This document shows, piece by piece, positions 34,480-43,403 of a DNA stretch of 64,000 bases. Numbering within the stretch: position 1 is the stretch's first letter; the number at the start of each line of letters is the position of its first letter. The position numbers were made by a program, and so were the translations under genes. Source of the DNA: Pelagibius sp048268885 (lineage in GTDB: Bacteria > Pseudomonadota > Alphaproteobacteria > Kiloniellales > Kiloniellaceae); the NCBI GenBank assembly GCA_048268885.1, contig JBLWUP010000020.1, positions 1 to 64,000 of the forward strand, written 5' to 3'. Under the pieces are notes generated by a model. That model was not told the DNA's origin. It saw nothing but the letters and a program-made list of their open reading frames with translations, and made no database searches.

Positions 34480-35553
34480 ATGGCGACGATCAAGAACATC
34501 CGGCTGTCTTTCATATGGGTCGACACCCTGCCGGGCCTGCTGGACGGGGGTGCGGCGGCGGCAAGTCTCGCCTGGCTCGGACAGCGTGGCGACTTCATCT
34601 ACAACTTCGAACTGGCCCAGCGTACCGGCAGCGTGGTGCCCTGGGCCATCAGCACGCCCTGGCGAGGGCTCGACAGCGGCTGGTCTTTCTGGCGGCACTA
34701 TTTCGAGGACAAAAAAGCTTCGGCGGTTACCGGCAGCCAGGCCTGGAAGAAACTGATTCCCTTCCGGGAGGAACTGATCCGCTTCACTCCCGAGGGCGAA
34801 GCCTTCTCGGAACTTCATGCCTCCGCCTTTTATTTCAGCCACGGAAGCGCCCTGGTGGTGACCCTCAACCTGCGCCGTCAAGCGATCTCCGAGCTGGAAG
34901 CGGCCAAGCGCGCCATGGCCCTGCGGCATGCCCGGATCCTGGCGCTGCCAGACGCGGGGAACCAACGCTACACGCTGGATATTCTGGGGAACCAGCTGCG
35001 GGAGCGTATTCACGAAACCCGCTTCGAGGGTGTGGCGCAGCACGCCGGACGCAACCAGCCTTTCAGCATCGTCACGGTGCTGGAAGGCGACGACATTGAC
35101 CGGCTGGCCACGGTCGAGGACGGCGACGATACCCACCGCGCGCTGGAAGCGATGACAAGCTGGAACCCGAACTTCGATGTGCTCGATCTCACCCAGCGCC
35201 CGATAGATGACTCCAAGATAAAACGGTCAAACCAGAAGGGCCTCAAGAACGATCTCGTCTATGCCCGCAAGTCCGGCCTCGCGATCTGGCTGCCCCGGCA
35301 GCTGAACGACGGCGCCAAGGGGCGCAAGGCGCTCTCCTGCTACCACAACAACATGCTGCACGGCAGCGTCCAGCTCCGCAGCCTGGCCGAGTTGGTTTAT
35401 TTCGCCAAGCACAACGCCGCCGCCAGTTTCGCCGTGAAGCAGCGCAGCAAACGCGCCGCCACGATCCTCGATCGCTTGCGGGAAGGTAAGGAGCTGACCT
35501 ATCGCTCGCGCTGTCTCGCCCGGCAGGTCGAACAGACCTTGGCGGAGGGCTGA
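34480..35553 (+). CDS. Conserved-looking protein of unknown function
   Basis: A 357-aa soluble protein starting at ATG 34480. No signal peptide, TM segment or recognised catalytic motif. It begins with a beta-hairpin-like stretch (IKNIRLSFIWVDTLPGLL), contains aromatic-rich turns (WAISTPWRGLDSGWSFWRHY) and ends in a basic helical region (FAVKQRSKRAATILDRLREG). It reads as a real gene by codon use and isolation on this strand, but I assign no function. It is convergent with the Mur ligase-Pth fusion gene, with 29 bp between the stops. Confidence 0.7.
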   Translation: MATIKNIRLSFIWVDTLPGLLDGGAAAASLAWLGQRGDFIYNFELAQRTGSVVPWAISTPWRGLDSGWSFWRHYFEDKKASAVTGSQAWKKLIPFREELIRFTPEGEAFSELHASAFYFSHGSALVVTLNLRRQAISELEAAKRAMALRHARILALPDAGNQRYTLDILGNQLRERIHETRFEGVAQHAGRNQPFSIVTVLEGDDIDRLATVEDGDDTHRALEAMTSWNPNFDVLDLTQRPIDDSKIKRSNQKGLKNDLVYARKSGLAIWLPRQLNDGAKGRKALSCYHNNMLHGSVQLRSLAELVYFAKHNAAASFAVKQRSKRAATILDRLREGKELTYRSRCLARQVEQTLAEG

Positions 35554-35582
35554 AGGGCTCGCTTGCTTCAGGCGACCCCGCC

Positions 35583-37466
35583 TCAGTTGACGGCGGCCGT
35601 CTCGGCCAGACTGGCCGCAGCTGCTTCCGGCAATTCTCCCGACAAGGTTTCCAGCAACCGTTCGACGGCAGCGTCGATGGCGGGCGCGACGACGGCGGCG
35701 GCCTCCGGCGCAAAGGGGGAGATGAGATAGCTCGTCGGCGGGTTGCGGCTGCCGTCGAGCGACACACCGATCTTGAGACGCCGGAACCGGTCCGTCTGAA
35801 AGGTCACCAGGGCGGAGCGGACGCCCTTGTGGCCGCCGTCGCTGCCGCGCCCCCGATAGCGCAGCTTTCCCAACGGCATATGGGTATCGTCGTGGACCAG
35901 AAGGCAGTCTTCCGCCGCAAAGCCCAGGGCGCCGGAGAGTCGCTCCAGGGATTTGCCGGTGTGATTGACCTTCTCCTGCGGCTTGATCAGCAGCAGCGTC
36001 TTGGTCTTCAACCGCAGTTGCGCCACCAGGCAATCTCCGAAGTCACGCCACGCCAGGTCAAGCTTCCCGGCCAGCTTATCCAACACCTCGAAGCCGAGGT
36101 TGTGCGGCGAGTTCATGAAGCGGTCGCCGGGGTTCCCGATCCCGACGAAGATCTCGTAGGGGCCCTGGCAATCCGGCACCTTGGCCGACTGTACCGCGCC
36201 AGCAGTTGGCCCGGCAGCCGGCTTGCCGACATCCGCGCGCAAGGCCACGCAGCGCTCGCAGCGCATGTTCTTGCGGCAGTCCATGCGCCAGCAGGAGATC
36301 GGATCGAGCCAGTGGTGCGCGAGCCGGCCCAGATGATCGGCGTTCATCGATCCTTTCAGGAGGACGAGGTCGCCTTCTTGCAGCAGCGAACGGAGGAACC
36401 CTGCCGCCGGCTTCATCGCCGTATAGACGTGCAGGCGGTGGGCATTTTCCGCCCGTTTGGCGCGCAGGGCGAGGGTCGCCTGCGGACCCACGAAGATCAC
36501 ATGCTCGGCGACCTCCAGGGCCTTGTCGGCGGTCTCCCTGTAGCGGGCCGTCGCGGTCCCGGTGTAGTCCGACAAGGTCCCGATGATCATGACCTTGCGC
36601 TCCGCCTGCGCGGCCTTGAGGAAATCGAAGACCGTGGGAAATGTCCAAAGGGACGCCTTCCAGTCATCCATGATGAAGGTGATGCCGTCGTTGCTGGAGA
36701 CGGGGTACATGCGGCTCGGATGGGGCTCGACGGCCGCGATCGCCTCGGCGGCCTGCGCCAGGGGAATGCCCGCGGCGAGGCCCACGGCGAGCGCGGCGAG
36801 AACCGCCGTGGTCCAGTGCGTGCCGCAGAGCCGGGTGCGGACCTCGACGGATTCTCCCTGGTAGACGGCGGTAAAGCAAAGACGCTCCGGCCAGGCCGAG
36901 TGGACATCCTCCGCGCGCAACACGGCGTCCGGAGCGCGGCCGTAGGTTATGACCTTGGCCGCGCAACGCGCCTTCATGGCCAGCACCAGGGGGTCGTCCG
37001 CGTTCAGCACGGCCGTCCCCTCCGCCGGCAGGCAGGAGACGACCTTGGACTTCTCCTCGGCGATCGCCTCGACCGACTGGAAGGCTTTCATGTGATCGGT
37101 GCCGATCGACGTCACCACGCCGATCACCGGCCTTACGATGCCAAGGGGCTGGTCCATGGCCCCTGGCCGGCCGGCCGAAACCTCGATGACGCTGAAGTCG
37201 TCGTCCGGCGGGGTCGCGATGACGAGCCTGTTGATGTGATCGAAATCGTTCAGCGTTCCGGAGCTGCGGCGGATCTTGCCCGCACTTCCAAGCACCGCCA
37301 TGGAGAGGAAAGTGGTGGTGGATTTTCCCGCACTGCCGGTAACGGCAACGAAGGTGGTCTTTCCCAGCCGCCTGCGGTGCGCCGCCGCCACCTTGGCCCG
37401 CAGGAACGCACGCGCCCGCCACAACCCAGGTACACACCGGGCCGTTTTGCCAAGCCAAGAGCGCAT
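35583..37466 (-). CDS. Mur ligase fused to a peptidyl-tRNA hydrolase (Pth) domain
   Basis: A 627-aa protein from ATG 37466, preceded by AGGGGAAG. Residues about 38-390 are a MurF-like ATP-dependent amide ligase: P-loop TGSAGKSTT (about 43-51), VIEVSAGRPGAM, TSIGTDHM, VLNADDPL and a C-terminal domain with DDWKASLWTFP. A linker has four Cys spaced C-x4-C-x5-C-x2-C (about 393-407), possibly a zinc site. Residues about 433-627 are a full-length Pth domain: GIGNPGDRF, catalytic-type His in SPHNLGFEVL, KPQEKVNHTG and LVHDDTHMPLGKLRYRG. The Asn of the canonical GGHNG motif is Lys here (GGHKG). The fusion suggests a tRNA-linked peptide or amide chemistry rather than housekeeping function, but this is inference. 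Confidence 0.88.
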   Translation of the reverse strand: MRSWLGKTARCVPGLWRARAFLRAKVAAAHRRRLGKTTFVAVTGSAGKSTTTFLSMAVLGSAGKIRRSSGTLNDFDHINRLVIATPPDDDFSVIEVSAGRPGAMDQPLGIVRPVIGVVTSIGTDHMKAFQSVEAIAEEKSKVVSCLPAEGTAVLNADDPLVLAMKARCAAKVITYGRAPDAVLRAEDVHSAWPERLCFTAVYQGESVEVRTRLCGTHWTTAVLAALAVGLAAGIPLAQAAEAIAAVEPHPSRMYPVSSNDGITFIMDDWKASLWTFPTVFDFLKAAQAERKVMIIGTLSDYTGTATARYRETADKALEVAEHVIFVGPQATLALRAKRAENAHRLHVYTAMKPAAGFLRSLLQEGDLVLLKGSMNADHLGRLAHHWLDPISCWRMDCRKNMRCERCVALRADVGKPAAGPTAGAVQSAKVPDCQGPYEIFVGIGNPGDRFMNSPHNLGFEVLDKLAGKLDLAWRDFGDCLVAQLRLKTKTLLLIKPQEKVNHTGKSLERLSGALGFAAEDCLLVHDDTHMPLGKLRYRGRGSDGGHKGVRSALVTFQTDRFRRLKIGVSLDGSRNPPTSYLISPFAPEAAAVVAPAIDAAVERLLETLSGELPEAAAASLAETAAVN

Positions 37467-37795
37467 CAATGCTTCCCCTATGCGGTCTACAAACTGCAGG
37501 CCGGTGGCCGCGGCCACGATTCGTCCCGGGCGCCAGTTTAAACCATGATCTGTGACGGTCGAACGGCGATCGGCCCGGCGGAGACACTCTTCTGGGTTAC
37601 GGCGGCACGGATTGTGGGTGGCCCAACAACTCTCCGGCGCCGTCCGGATGGGTCTTGGCCGCGCCGCGGCCGGCCTGAATCCCTGGCGGCGAGTAGCCTG
37701 CGGGCCGCCGCGGCGCGTGCCGTCTTTATGACACTTGACCCCGGATGCCCGCCGCCTTGTGGTTGGACCAGCCATTTCAACCGCAGGGGACAGGC
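37467..37795. other. Divergent intergenic region, nothing distinctive
   Basis: These 329 bp lie between the divergent Mur ligase-Pth and methyltransferase genes. They are GC-rich, with no clear promoter, repeat or RNA that I can support. Confidence 0.5.
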
Positions 37796-38566
37796 ATGGC
37801 CGAAACGGTACGGCGCCCGGACGATGACGAAGCCCGACTGACGCGCGAGCGGGATTTCCACAATGCCCGCTTCGAGCACGACGACCGCGACGCCCAGTTG
37901 AAGTACTACGACGCCATCGCCGACTGCTTTCGAGACTACTGGGCGCGTGTCGAGCAACTCGCGGCCGGCGCCGACCTGCTGGAGTACGGCTGTGCCTACG
38001 GCAGCAACGCCCTGCGCCTGGCGCCCTCGGCAAGGTCTGCCACCGGAATCGATATCTCGGACGTGGCCATCGAGCGGGGCCGGCAGCGCGCGAAGCAGAA
38101 GGGCCTGACGAACGTGCGCCTCGAGGCCATGGATGCCGAGGCGATGACCTTTCCCGACAACAGCTTCGACCTGGTTTTCGGCAGCGGCATCATCCATCAC
38201 CTCGATATCGACCGGGCCTACGCGGAGCTTGCCCGGGTGCTGCGCCCCGGCGGCCACGCGGTTTTCGTCGAGCCCCTCGGGCACAATCCGGCCATCGAGC
38301 TGTATCGCCGCATCACGCCGGGGGCCCGAACCCCCGACGAGCATCCCCTGCTGAAGCGGGACTTCCGCCGCTTCGACGCCGCCTTCGGGGCCACGACCTG
38401 CCGGTTCTACGGCTTGTCGACCCTGGCCGTCGTCCCCTTCCGCAACACGGCAGCCAAGGCGCCGCTGTTCTCGGTGACCCGCGCGCTCGACAAGGGCCTC
38501 TTCGCCCTGCCCGCGGTCAAGTGGTGGGCCTGGTACGCGCTGATGGAGGCGACCAAGACCGCCTAA
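37796..38566 (+). CDS. Class I SAM-dependent methyltransferase
   Basis: A 256-aa cytoplasmic enzyme from ATG 37796 (AGGGGA upstream; an in-frame ATG at 37745 adds a proline-rich leader and is less likely). The Rossmann SAM site is visible: motif I LLEYGCAYGSNALRL (about 63-77), the acidic end of beta 2 in GIDISDVAI, motif with AMDAEAMTFPDNSFDLVF and post-motif VLRPGGHAVFVEP. The C-terminal part is amphipathic and aromatic (KWWAWYALMEA), hinting at a membrane- or lipid-linked substrate. The small-molecule substrate cannot be predicted. Confidence 0.9.
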   Translation: MAETVRRPDDDEARLTRERDFHNARFEHDDRDAQLKYYDAIADCFRDYWARVEQLAAGADLLEYGCAYGSNALRLAPSARSATGIDISDVAIERGRQRAKQKGLTNVRLEAMDAEAMTFPDNSFDLVFGSGIIHHLDIDRAYAELARVLRPGGHAVFVEPLGHNPAIELYRRITPGARTPDEHPLLKRDFRRFDAAFGATTCRFYGLSTLAVVPFRNTAAKAPLFSVTRALDKGLFALPAVKWWAWYALMEATKTA

Positions 38567-38598
38567 AGCTGTCAGCCTCTTACCGCTGTCATGGCCGG

Positions 38599-39132
38599 CT
38601 AGGCATCTTGCGCGTGAGCCAGGCCGATGAGCATGGTCACCAAGCCGCTGTCATCCTGGAGCGGCGCCAGAATCACTTCATAGGCGACGTGTTCGCGGTC
38701 CTGCCAGCGCAGGGTTTCATGCCGGACCCACACCCTGCCCGCTGCGGCGTCCTTGTACTGCTGCCACAGGACCGTGTAGGCCTCGCGGTCCGGAAACATC
38801 CCGCTGATGCGCAGGCCGGTATGCTCTCCCTCGATATCCGTGATCGCGGTTCCGACGAGGCGAAACTGAAAGTCCAACTCCGCGCCTTCGCGCAGTACGT
38901 CGACCATGAAAATGAAAGGCAGCAACTTGCGAATTTCTTCAGGGTGGATGTCGCGGCGTCGCGGGAAGACAGGCTCGCCGTCCGCCGCTGAGCACTTCGA
39001 ATGCCAGTAGTTGAGGAATTCCCGCCCCAGGGACGAAATCGGCGCTTCGGCTTCCAACCAAGCCTCGGCGCCAAGCCGCTCCATGGCCGCTCCGAACGTC
39101 CCGGCGTTCACGCCTCTTCCACCTTCTTCCAT
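38599..39132 (-). CDS. PAS_5-type PAS domain protein
   Basis: A 177-aa protein of PAS_5 type, common in alphaproteobacteria. The pattern EFLNYWHSKCSAADGEPVFP, then RRDIHPEEIRKLLPFIFMVDV and FRLVGTAITDIEGEHTG is typical. No output domain is present, so it is a stand-alone sensor. The start is uncertain: ATG 39132 is used here, but GTG 39111 overlaps the stop of the upstream broken relative (GTGA) and may be the native start. It follows that pseudogene in the same direction. Confidence 0.8.
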   Translation of the reverse strand: MEEGGRGVNAGTFGAAMERLGAEAWLEAEAPISSLGREFLNYWHSKCSAADGEPVFPRRRDIHPEEIRKLLPFIFMVDVLREGAELDFQFRLVGTAITDIEGEHTGLRISGMFPDREAYTVLWQQYKDAAAGRVWVRHETLRWQDREHVAYEVILAPLQDDSGLVTMLIGLAHAQDA

Positions 39133-39545
39133 TCCCTCTCCGACAGCGGTTCGCCAAAGGCGTGAAGAATCTGAGTAACCCGGCCCTCGTCATTCACCAG
39201 GGGCAATTCGATAACCTTGAAGTTCAGGAACTCACGGCCTTTCTTGCCAATTCTCCCGACCAGAAATCCAATCAGGCGCTCGTCCCGGATATGCCCGAAA
39301 TGATCGATGACGCCGTCTCGCTCGGCCTCAGGGATCGACTCGGTCAGTCACTTGCCGGTCAGGTCCTCGCTGTGCAGCTTGGCGCGCCAGATCTCATAGA
39401 AAGGCGCCAGCTCTCCGAAGACCTGGGGAACGCAACGCAAGTGGTAGCGCCGCATCAGCAGTTCGCCGCCTGCCGCCGTCTTGAAGAAGTGCTCGAAGAC
39501 CGGCTCGGTCCCTTCCTCGCCCAAAGAACCGGGCGGCCGCGGGTT
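39108..39545 (-). pseudogene. PAS_5-like pseudogene with internal stop and no clear start
   Basis: Read leftward, the frame runs from about 39545 (just after an in-frame TAA) through PVFEHFFKTAAGGELLMRRY and APFYEIWRAKLHSEDLTGK to a TGA at 39348-39350, then continues in the same frame as LIGFLVGRIGKKGREFLNF and NFKVIELPLVNDEGRVTQIL to a TGA at 39108-39110. The second half parallels the C-terminal half of the neighbouring PAS_5 protein. A single nonsense change and loss of the N terminus explain it. Readthrough or a sequencing error is possible. Confidence 0.6.
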
Positions 39546-39632
39546 GATACAGCTTCCCCCTCTTTATCCGGGCGCATTCACTCGCCGTTGCGTGGAGTAT
39601 CACCACCATCCCCTCTCCTTTGCAAGATCATC

Positions 39633-39654
39633 GCAATCTGCTACTACAGATTGC
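39633..39654. promoter_or_regulatory. Perfect 8-6-8 inverted repeat upstream of doeA
   Basis: GCAATCTG (39633-39640), CTACTA, CAGATTGC (39647-39654) form a perfect inverted repeat about 270 bp before doeA and just upstream of the leftward PAS pseudogene. It looks like a dimeric regulator operator. The 39555-39921 stretch has no other gene. Confidence 0.5.
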
Positions 39655-39921
39655 ATCTTCGGAGTGCTACTTCCGATCATGGCAACCGGCCCCTCCCCGC
39701 CTCCTCCGAAGTGACTTTGGCGGCCGCCCGTCGCCCGCAGACGAAAGGAAGGCGCGATTTGGCGGGCCGGCTCGGCCCCAGGCGCTGAATCACAAGACAC
39801 GTAGAGCTCGGGGGGCACGCAGGCAGGAAAGGGCTTTCAAGCCCGCGCCGCCCTCCCCTAGACTTCCGCCGTTGTGGCGCGCCCGCCGCCTCTGGCAGGC
39901 CGCGCCTTCACAGGAGCAGGC

Positions 39922-41100
39922 ATGGCACCGACGTTGCATTTCAGCCGCGCGGAGTTCGCGGCGCGGCTAGAGAAGACCCAGCTGGCGATGGAGCAGCAGG
40001 GAATCGACGCGCTGATCGTCAGCGATCCCTCCAACATGGCCTGGCTGACCGGCTATGACGGCTGGTCGTTCTATGTCCACCAGGCGGTGGTCGTGCCGGT
40101 CGACGACGATCCCATCTGGTTCGGGCGTTCCCAGGACGCCAACGGCGCCCGGCGCACAGCCTGGATCACACCGGACAGGATCGATAGCTACGCCGACCAC
40201 TATGTCCAGTCGACCGAGCGCCATCCCAAGCAGGTCCTGGCGGAGATCATCGAGCGTCGCGGCTGGGGCAAGCGGCGCATCGGCGTGGAGATGGACAACT
40301 ACTATTTCAGTGCGGCGGCCTTTGCCACGCTGCAAAAGGAGCTGCCGAACGCCACCTTCCACGACGCGACCGGTCTGGTGAACTGGCAGCGCGCGGTTAA
40401 GTCTCCTCAAGAATTGACCTACATGGAACATGCCGCACGCATCGTCGAGCGCATGCATGAGCGCATCTTCGAGAAGATCGAGCCCGGCATGCGCAAGAAC
40501 GCCCTGGTCGCGGAGATCCTTCACGCCGGCGCCCTGGGCACTGAGGACTTCGGCGGCGACTATCCGGCCATCGTGCCGCTGCTGCCCTCCGGCCCCGACG
40601 CCGCCGCGCCGCACCTGACCTGGGACGACCGTCCCCTGAAGTCCGGCGAGGGCACCTTCTTCGAGATTGCGGGCTGCTACCGGCGCTACCACTGCCCGCT
40701 GTCGCGCACCGTGTTCCTCGGCAAGCCGACACCGCAGTTCGTCGAAGCCGAAAAGGCGGTGATGGAAGGCATGGAAGCGGGCCTCGCCGAGGCGCGGCCG
40801 GGGCGCGCCTGCGAGGACATCGCCAAGGCCTTCTTCGCCGTGCTGGCCCGCTACGGTATCGAGAAGGACAACCGGACGGGATATTCCATCGGCCTCAGCT
40901 ATCCGCCCGACTGGGGCGAGCGCACCATGAGCCTGCGCGCCGGCGACACCACCGAGCTGCAGCCCGGCATGACCTTCCACTTCATGACCGGCCTCTGGCT
41001 CGACGACTGGGGTTTCGAGACCACCGAGAGTATCGTCATCACCGAGAACGGCGCGCGCTGTCTGGCCTCCGTGCCGCGCAAGCTCTTCGTCAAAGACTAA
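39922..41100 (+). CDS. doeA: Ectoine hydrolase (M24/creatinase-like fold)
   Basis: A 392-aa cytoplasmic protein from ATG 39922 (AGGAG 6 nt upstream). It has the creatinase-type N-terminal domain (ALIVSDPSNMAWLTGYDGWS) and a pita-bread C-terminal domain. The metal ligands of M24 peptidases are largely replaced (FFEIAGCYRRYHCPLSRT, GYSIGLSYPP), as expected for the DoeA group, which hydrolyses the ectoine ring to N-acetyl-diaminobutyrate isomers. The next gene, 25 bp away, is DoeB, which strongly supports the assignment. Ectoine use fits a saline habitat. Confidence 0.92.
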   Translation: MAPTLHFSRAEFAARLEKTQLAMEQQGIDALIVSDPSNMAWLTGYDGWSFYVHQAVVVPVDDDPIWFGRSQDANGARRTAWITPDRIDSYADHYVQSTERHPKQVLAEIIERRGWGKRRIGVEMDNYYFSAAAFATLQKELPNATFHDATGLVNWQRAVKSPQELTYMEHAARIVERMHERIFEKIEPGMRKNALVAEILHAGALGTEDFGGDYPAIVPLLPSGPDAAAPHLTWDDRPLKSGEGTFFEIAGCYRRYHCPLSRTVFLGKPTPQFVEAEKAVMEGMEAGLAEARPGRACEDIAKAFFAVLARYGIEKDNRTGYSIGLSYPPDWGERTMSLRAGDTTELQPGMTFHFMTGLWLDDWGFETTESIVITENGARCLASVPRKLFVKD

Positions 41101-41125
41101 CCTTCTTCAAAGACCTGGGTTCTTC

Positions 41126-42121
41126 ATGGCAGTCAATCCGATCTCCTGTTCCCTCGACTTCGACCAGAACGGCGTTCACCACGGGCACTTGAAGCTGCCT
41201 TACTCGCGCGACGATTCCGCCTGGGGCGCCATTCTCATCCCGATCACCGTCATCAAGAACGGTGACGGACCGACGGCGCTTTTCACCGGCGGCAACCACG
41301 GGGACGAATACGAGGGCCCGATCGCCATGCTCGACATGGCGCTCAATCTCGAGCCTGGGGAAATCAGCGGGCGGGTCATTCTGCTGCCGATGATGAACTA
41401 TCCGGCGGTGCGCGGTGGCCGTCGAACCTCCCCTGTCGACGGTGGCAACCTGAACCGCCTGTTCCCCGGCAAGCCCGACGGGAACATCACTCAGAAGATC
41501 GCCGATTACGTCACCGCCACCCTGTTGCCGCTGGCCGACTTCATCGTCGACATCCATTCAGGCGGCAAGACGCTGGAGTTTGTGCCCTACGCCGCCTGTC
41601 ACCGCCTGCCGGATGACAGGGATCTGGAAGCCCGCTGTGCGGCGGCGATGCAGGCCTTCAATGCGCCCTACTCCATGGTCATGCTGGAGCTGGACGACGT
41701 CGGGATGTTCGACACCGAAGCCGAAAAGCGGGGCAAGGTCTTCGTCACCACCGAACTTGGCGGCGGCGGCAGCACGACCCCGCAAACCGTGACGGTGGCC
41801 AAGCGGGGACTGCGCAATGTGCTGCATCATGCCGGAATCCTGCCCGGCAAAGTCGACATGCGGCCGAGCCGGCAGCTCGACATGCCCGACGAACGCTGCT
41901 TCGTCACCTCGGAGCATTCGGGGATGCTGGAGTTCATGGTGGAGCTGGGCGACAGCGTCGCCGAAGGCGATCTCATCGCCCGGGTCTACGACCTGGAACG
42001 CAGCGGCTGGCGCCCGGTCGAATACACCGCCTACCGCGACGGCGTGCTGGCCGGAAGGCACTATCCCGGGCTGGTCCAAAGCGGCGACACCCTGGCCGTC
42101 ATCGCCGTTCCGGACAACTGA
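41126..42121 (+). CDS. doeB: N-alpha-acetyl-L-2,4-diaminobutyrate deacetylase
   Basis: A 331-aa zinc deacylase of the AstE/aspartoacylase family. Zinc ligands appear in TGGNHGDEYEG (His, Glu) and DIHSGG (His), and the catalytic Glu region is VTTELGGGGS. DoeB removes the acetyl group from the product of DoeA to give 2,4-diaminobutyrate. It ends at a strong terminator. The remaining ectoine-catabolic genes (doeC, doeD, doeX) are not in the window. Confidence 0.93.
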   Translation: MAVNPISCSLDFDQNGVHHGHLKLPYSRDDSAWGAILIPITVIKNGDGPTALFTGGNHGDEYEGPIAMLDMALNLEPGEISGRVILLPMMNYPAVRGGRRTSPVDGGNLNRLFPGKPDGNITQKIADYVTATLLPLADFIVDIHSGGKTLEFVPYAACHRLPDDRDLEARCAAAMQAFNAPYSMVMLELDDVGMFDTEAEKRGKVFVTTELGGGGSTTPQTVTVAKRGLRNVLHHAGILPGKVDMRPSRQLDMPDERCFVTSEHSGMLEFMVELGDSVAEGDLIARVYDLERSGWRPVEYTAYRDGVLAGRHYPGLVQSGDTLAVIAVPDN

Positions 42122-42139
42122 GCCCGGAAGCACAGATGA

Positions 42140-42171
42140 AAAAGCCGTGGGGGACATCCCCCACGGCTTTT
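42140..42171. terminator. Rho-independent terminator after doeB
   Basis: AAAAGCCGTGGGGG (42140-42153), loop ACAT, and CCCCCACGGCTTTT (42158-42171) make a perfect 14-bp stem with A-run and T-run on both sides, so it works in both directions and also ends the leftward Hint gene cluster. Confidence 0.92.
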
Positions 42172-42200
42172 CAGCGATACGAAGCGTAGTGATACGAAAC

Positions 42201-43298
42201 TTACTCTCGCTGGTCCTCGGCGGCTGACGCCTCCTGCTCAGCGGGCAGCTGTTCGGTATCGCTTTCGCTCCCGGCCGAGTCGACCGAGTCATCCGTCGAG
42301 CTGTCGTCGCTGGAGTCATCGGCGACATCATCACCACCCCGACCACGGCCCCGGCCACGACCACGGCCCTGGTGATCGTCCTCATCCTCGTCCTCGGCCG
42401 ACTCACCGCCTTCGCCATGCTCGCCTGCGTCGTCCGTGCCGGCGACGTCGTCACCGCCCCGGCCCCGGCCCCGGCCACGGCCACGGCCATGATCGTCGTC
42501 ATCGTCGGCTTCGGCAGACTCACCACCACCGTGCTCGCCCGACTCGCCGCCGTCGTCATCGTCGCCGCGCTCCCCGCCGCCACGTTCGCCGCCTTCACCG
42601 CCGCCACGGCCACCGCGGTCGTCACCGCCCCGGTCGTTGCCGCCCCGGTCGTCGCCGCCACGATCACCGCCGCCCTTGTTGTGCACGACGAAGCCGTTGG
42701 CGATGTAGGTGTGGTCGCCGTCCAGCAGCAGGTTGTAGACCTGCATCTGGGGATCCGCGTCGAAGGTCTCGATACGCTGCAGCGGGACCAGGCTGGTCGC
42801 CACCTCGGCCGCCAGGGCTAGGTTGCCCAGGGTGCCGTCACGCTGAGGCTGCGCCACGGTCAGCAGATCGCCACGTGTCAGGCTCGCCACGGTCAGCGCC
42901 GGGTTCTCCTCGGCGGTCGCGACAGGGTCAAGCGCTTTCCAGCCGGCCGGAGTCAGGAAGGGGTGTTCCGCGGTGACGAAGGGCGCGCCGCCGTTGAAGG
43001 CGAAAAGATTGCGCCCGGCCAAGCGCGGCCGCTCGACCGCGACGACGCGGTTCACGCGGCCATCGCCGCTCAGCACACGGTCACCGGTCTTGATGTCCTT
43101 GATGCGCTTTTCGCTGCCGTCGGCCATGAGCACCAGGGTCTCCGCCGTGAAGCAGCTCTTGGCCTGCGCCGTCTGCACCGCGATGTCCGCGCCCTGCCAG
43201 TCGACCGACAAGGTGACGGGGGTCGCCGCCAGGGCCAGACCCAGGATACTCGTGCTCGCAAGAAGCCTAAAATGCTTTGTACTTTTCTTGACCGACAT
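42201..43298 (-). CDS. Secreted Hint-domain protein with Asp/Gly/Arg-rich tail (paralog 1)
   Basis: A 365-aa protein from ATG 43298 (GGGAGA upstream; an ATG at 43316 is possible). A signal peptide ends in AQAKS. The Hint (Hedgehog/intein) domain starts at once with CFTAETLVLMADGSEKRI, has FVTAEHPFLTPAGW in the middle, and ends in DGDHTYIANGFVVHN, i.e. the Cys...His-Asn pair needed for intein-like self-processing. A low-complexity tail of about 150 residues follows (GGDDRGG, DDDD, GRGRGRGRGGDD). A second paralog lies 1.2 kb away. The tail is likely disordered and possibly metal- or polyanion-like; processing at the HN-tail junction is inferred. Confidence 0.85.
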   Translation of the reverse strand: MSVKKSTKHFRLLASTSILGLALAATPVTLSVDWQGADIAVQTAQAKSCFTAETLVLMADGSEKRIKDIKTGDRVLSGDGRVNRVVAVERPRLAGRNLFAFNGGAPFVTAEHPFLTPAGWKALDPVATAEENPALTVASLTRGDLLTVAQPQRDGTLGNLALAAEVATSLVPLQRIETFDADPQMQVYNLLLDGDHTYIANGFVVHNKGGGDRGGDDRGGNDRGGDDRGGRGGGEGGERGGGERGDDDDGGESGEHGGGESAEADDDDDHGRGRGRGRGRGGDDVAGTDDAGEHGEGGESAEDEDEDDHQGRGRGRGRGRGGDDVADDSSDDSSTDDSVDSAGSESDTEQLPAEQEASAAEDQRE

Positions 43299-43403
43299 CG
43301 TAATTCTCCCAGTCAATGAGGTGCAGATACTTAAACAACACCCCGGCCCGGAAGAATCATCCCGCGTCCGTGATTTTTTTATTTCAGGTTTTTTAGATTT
43401 ATT

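Noticed and set aside
35829..37541. Rightward 570-codon frame opposite the Mur ligase-Pth fusion
   Set aside because: Antisense shadow; the minus strand has intact ligase and Pth motifs.
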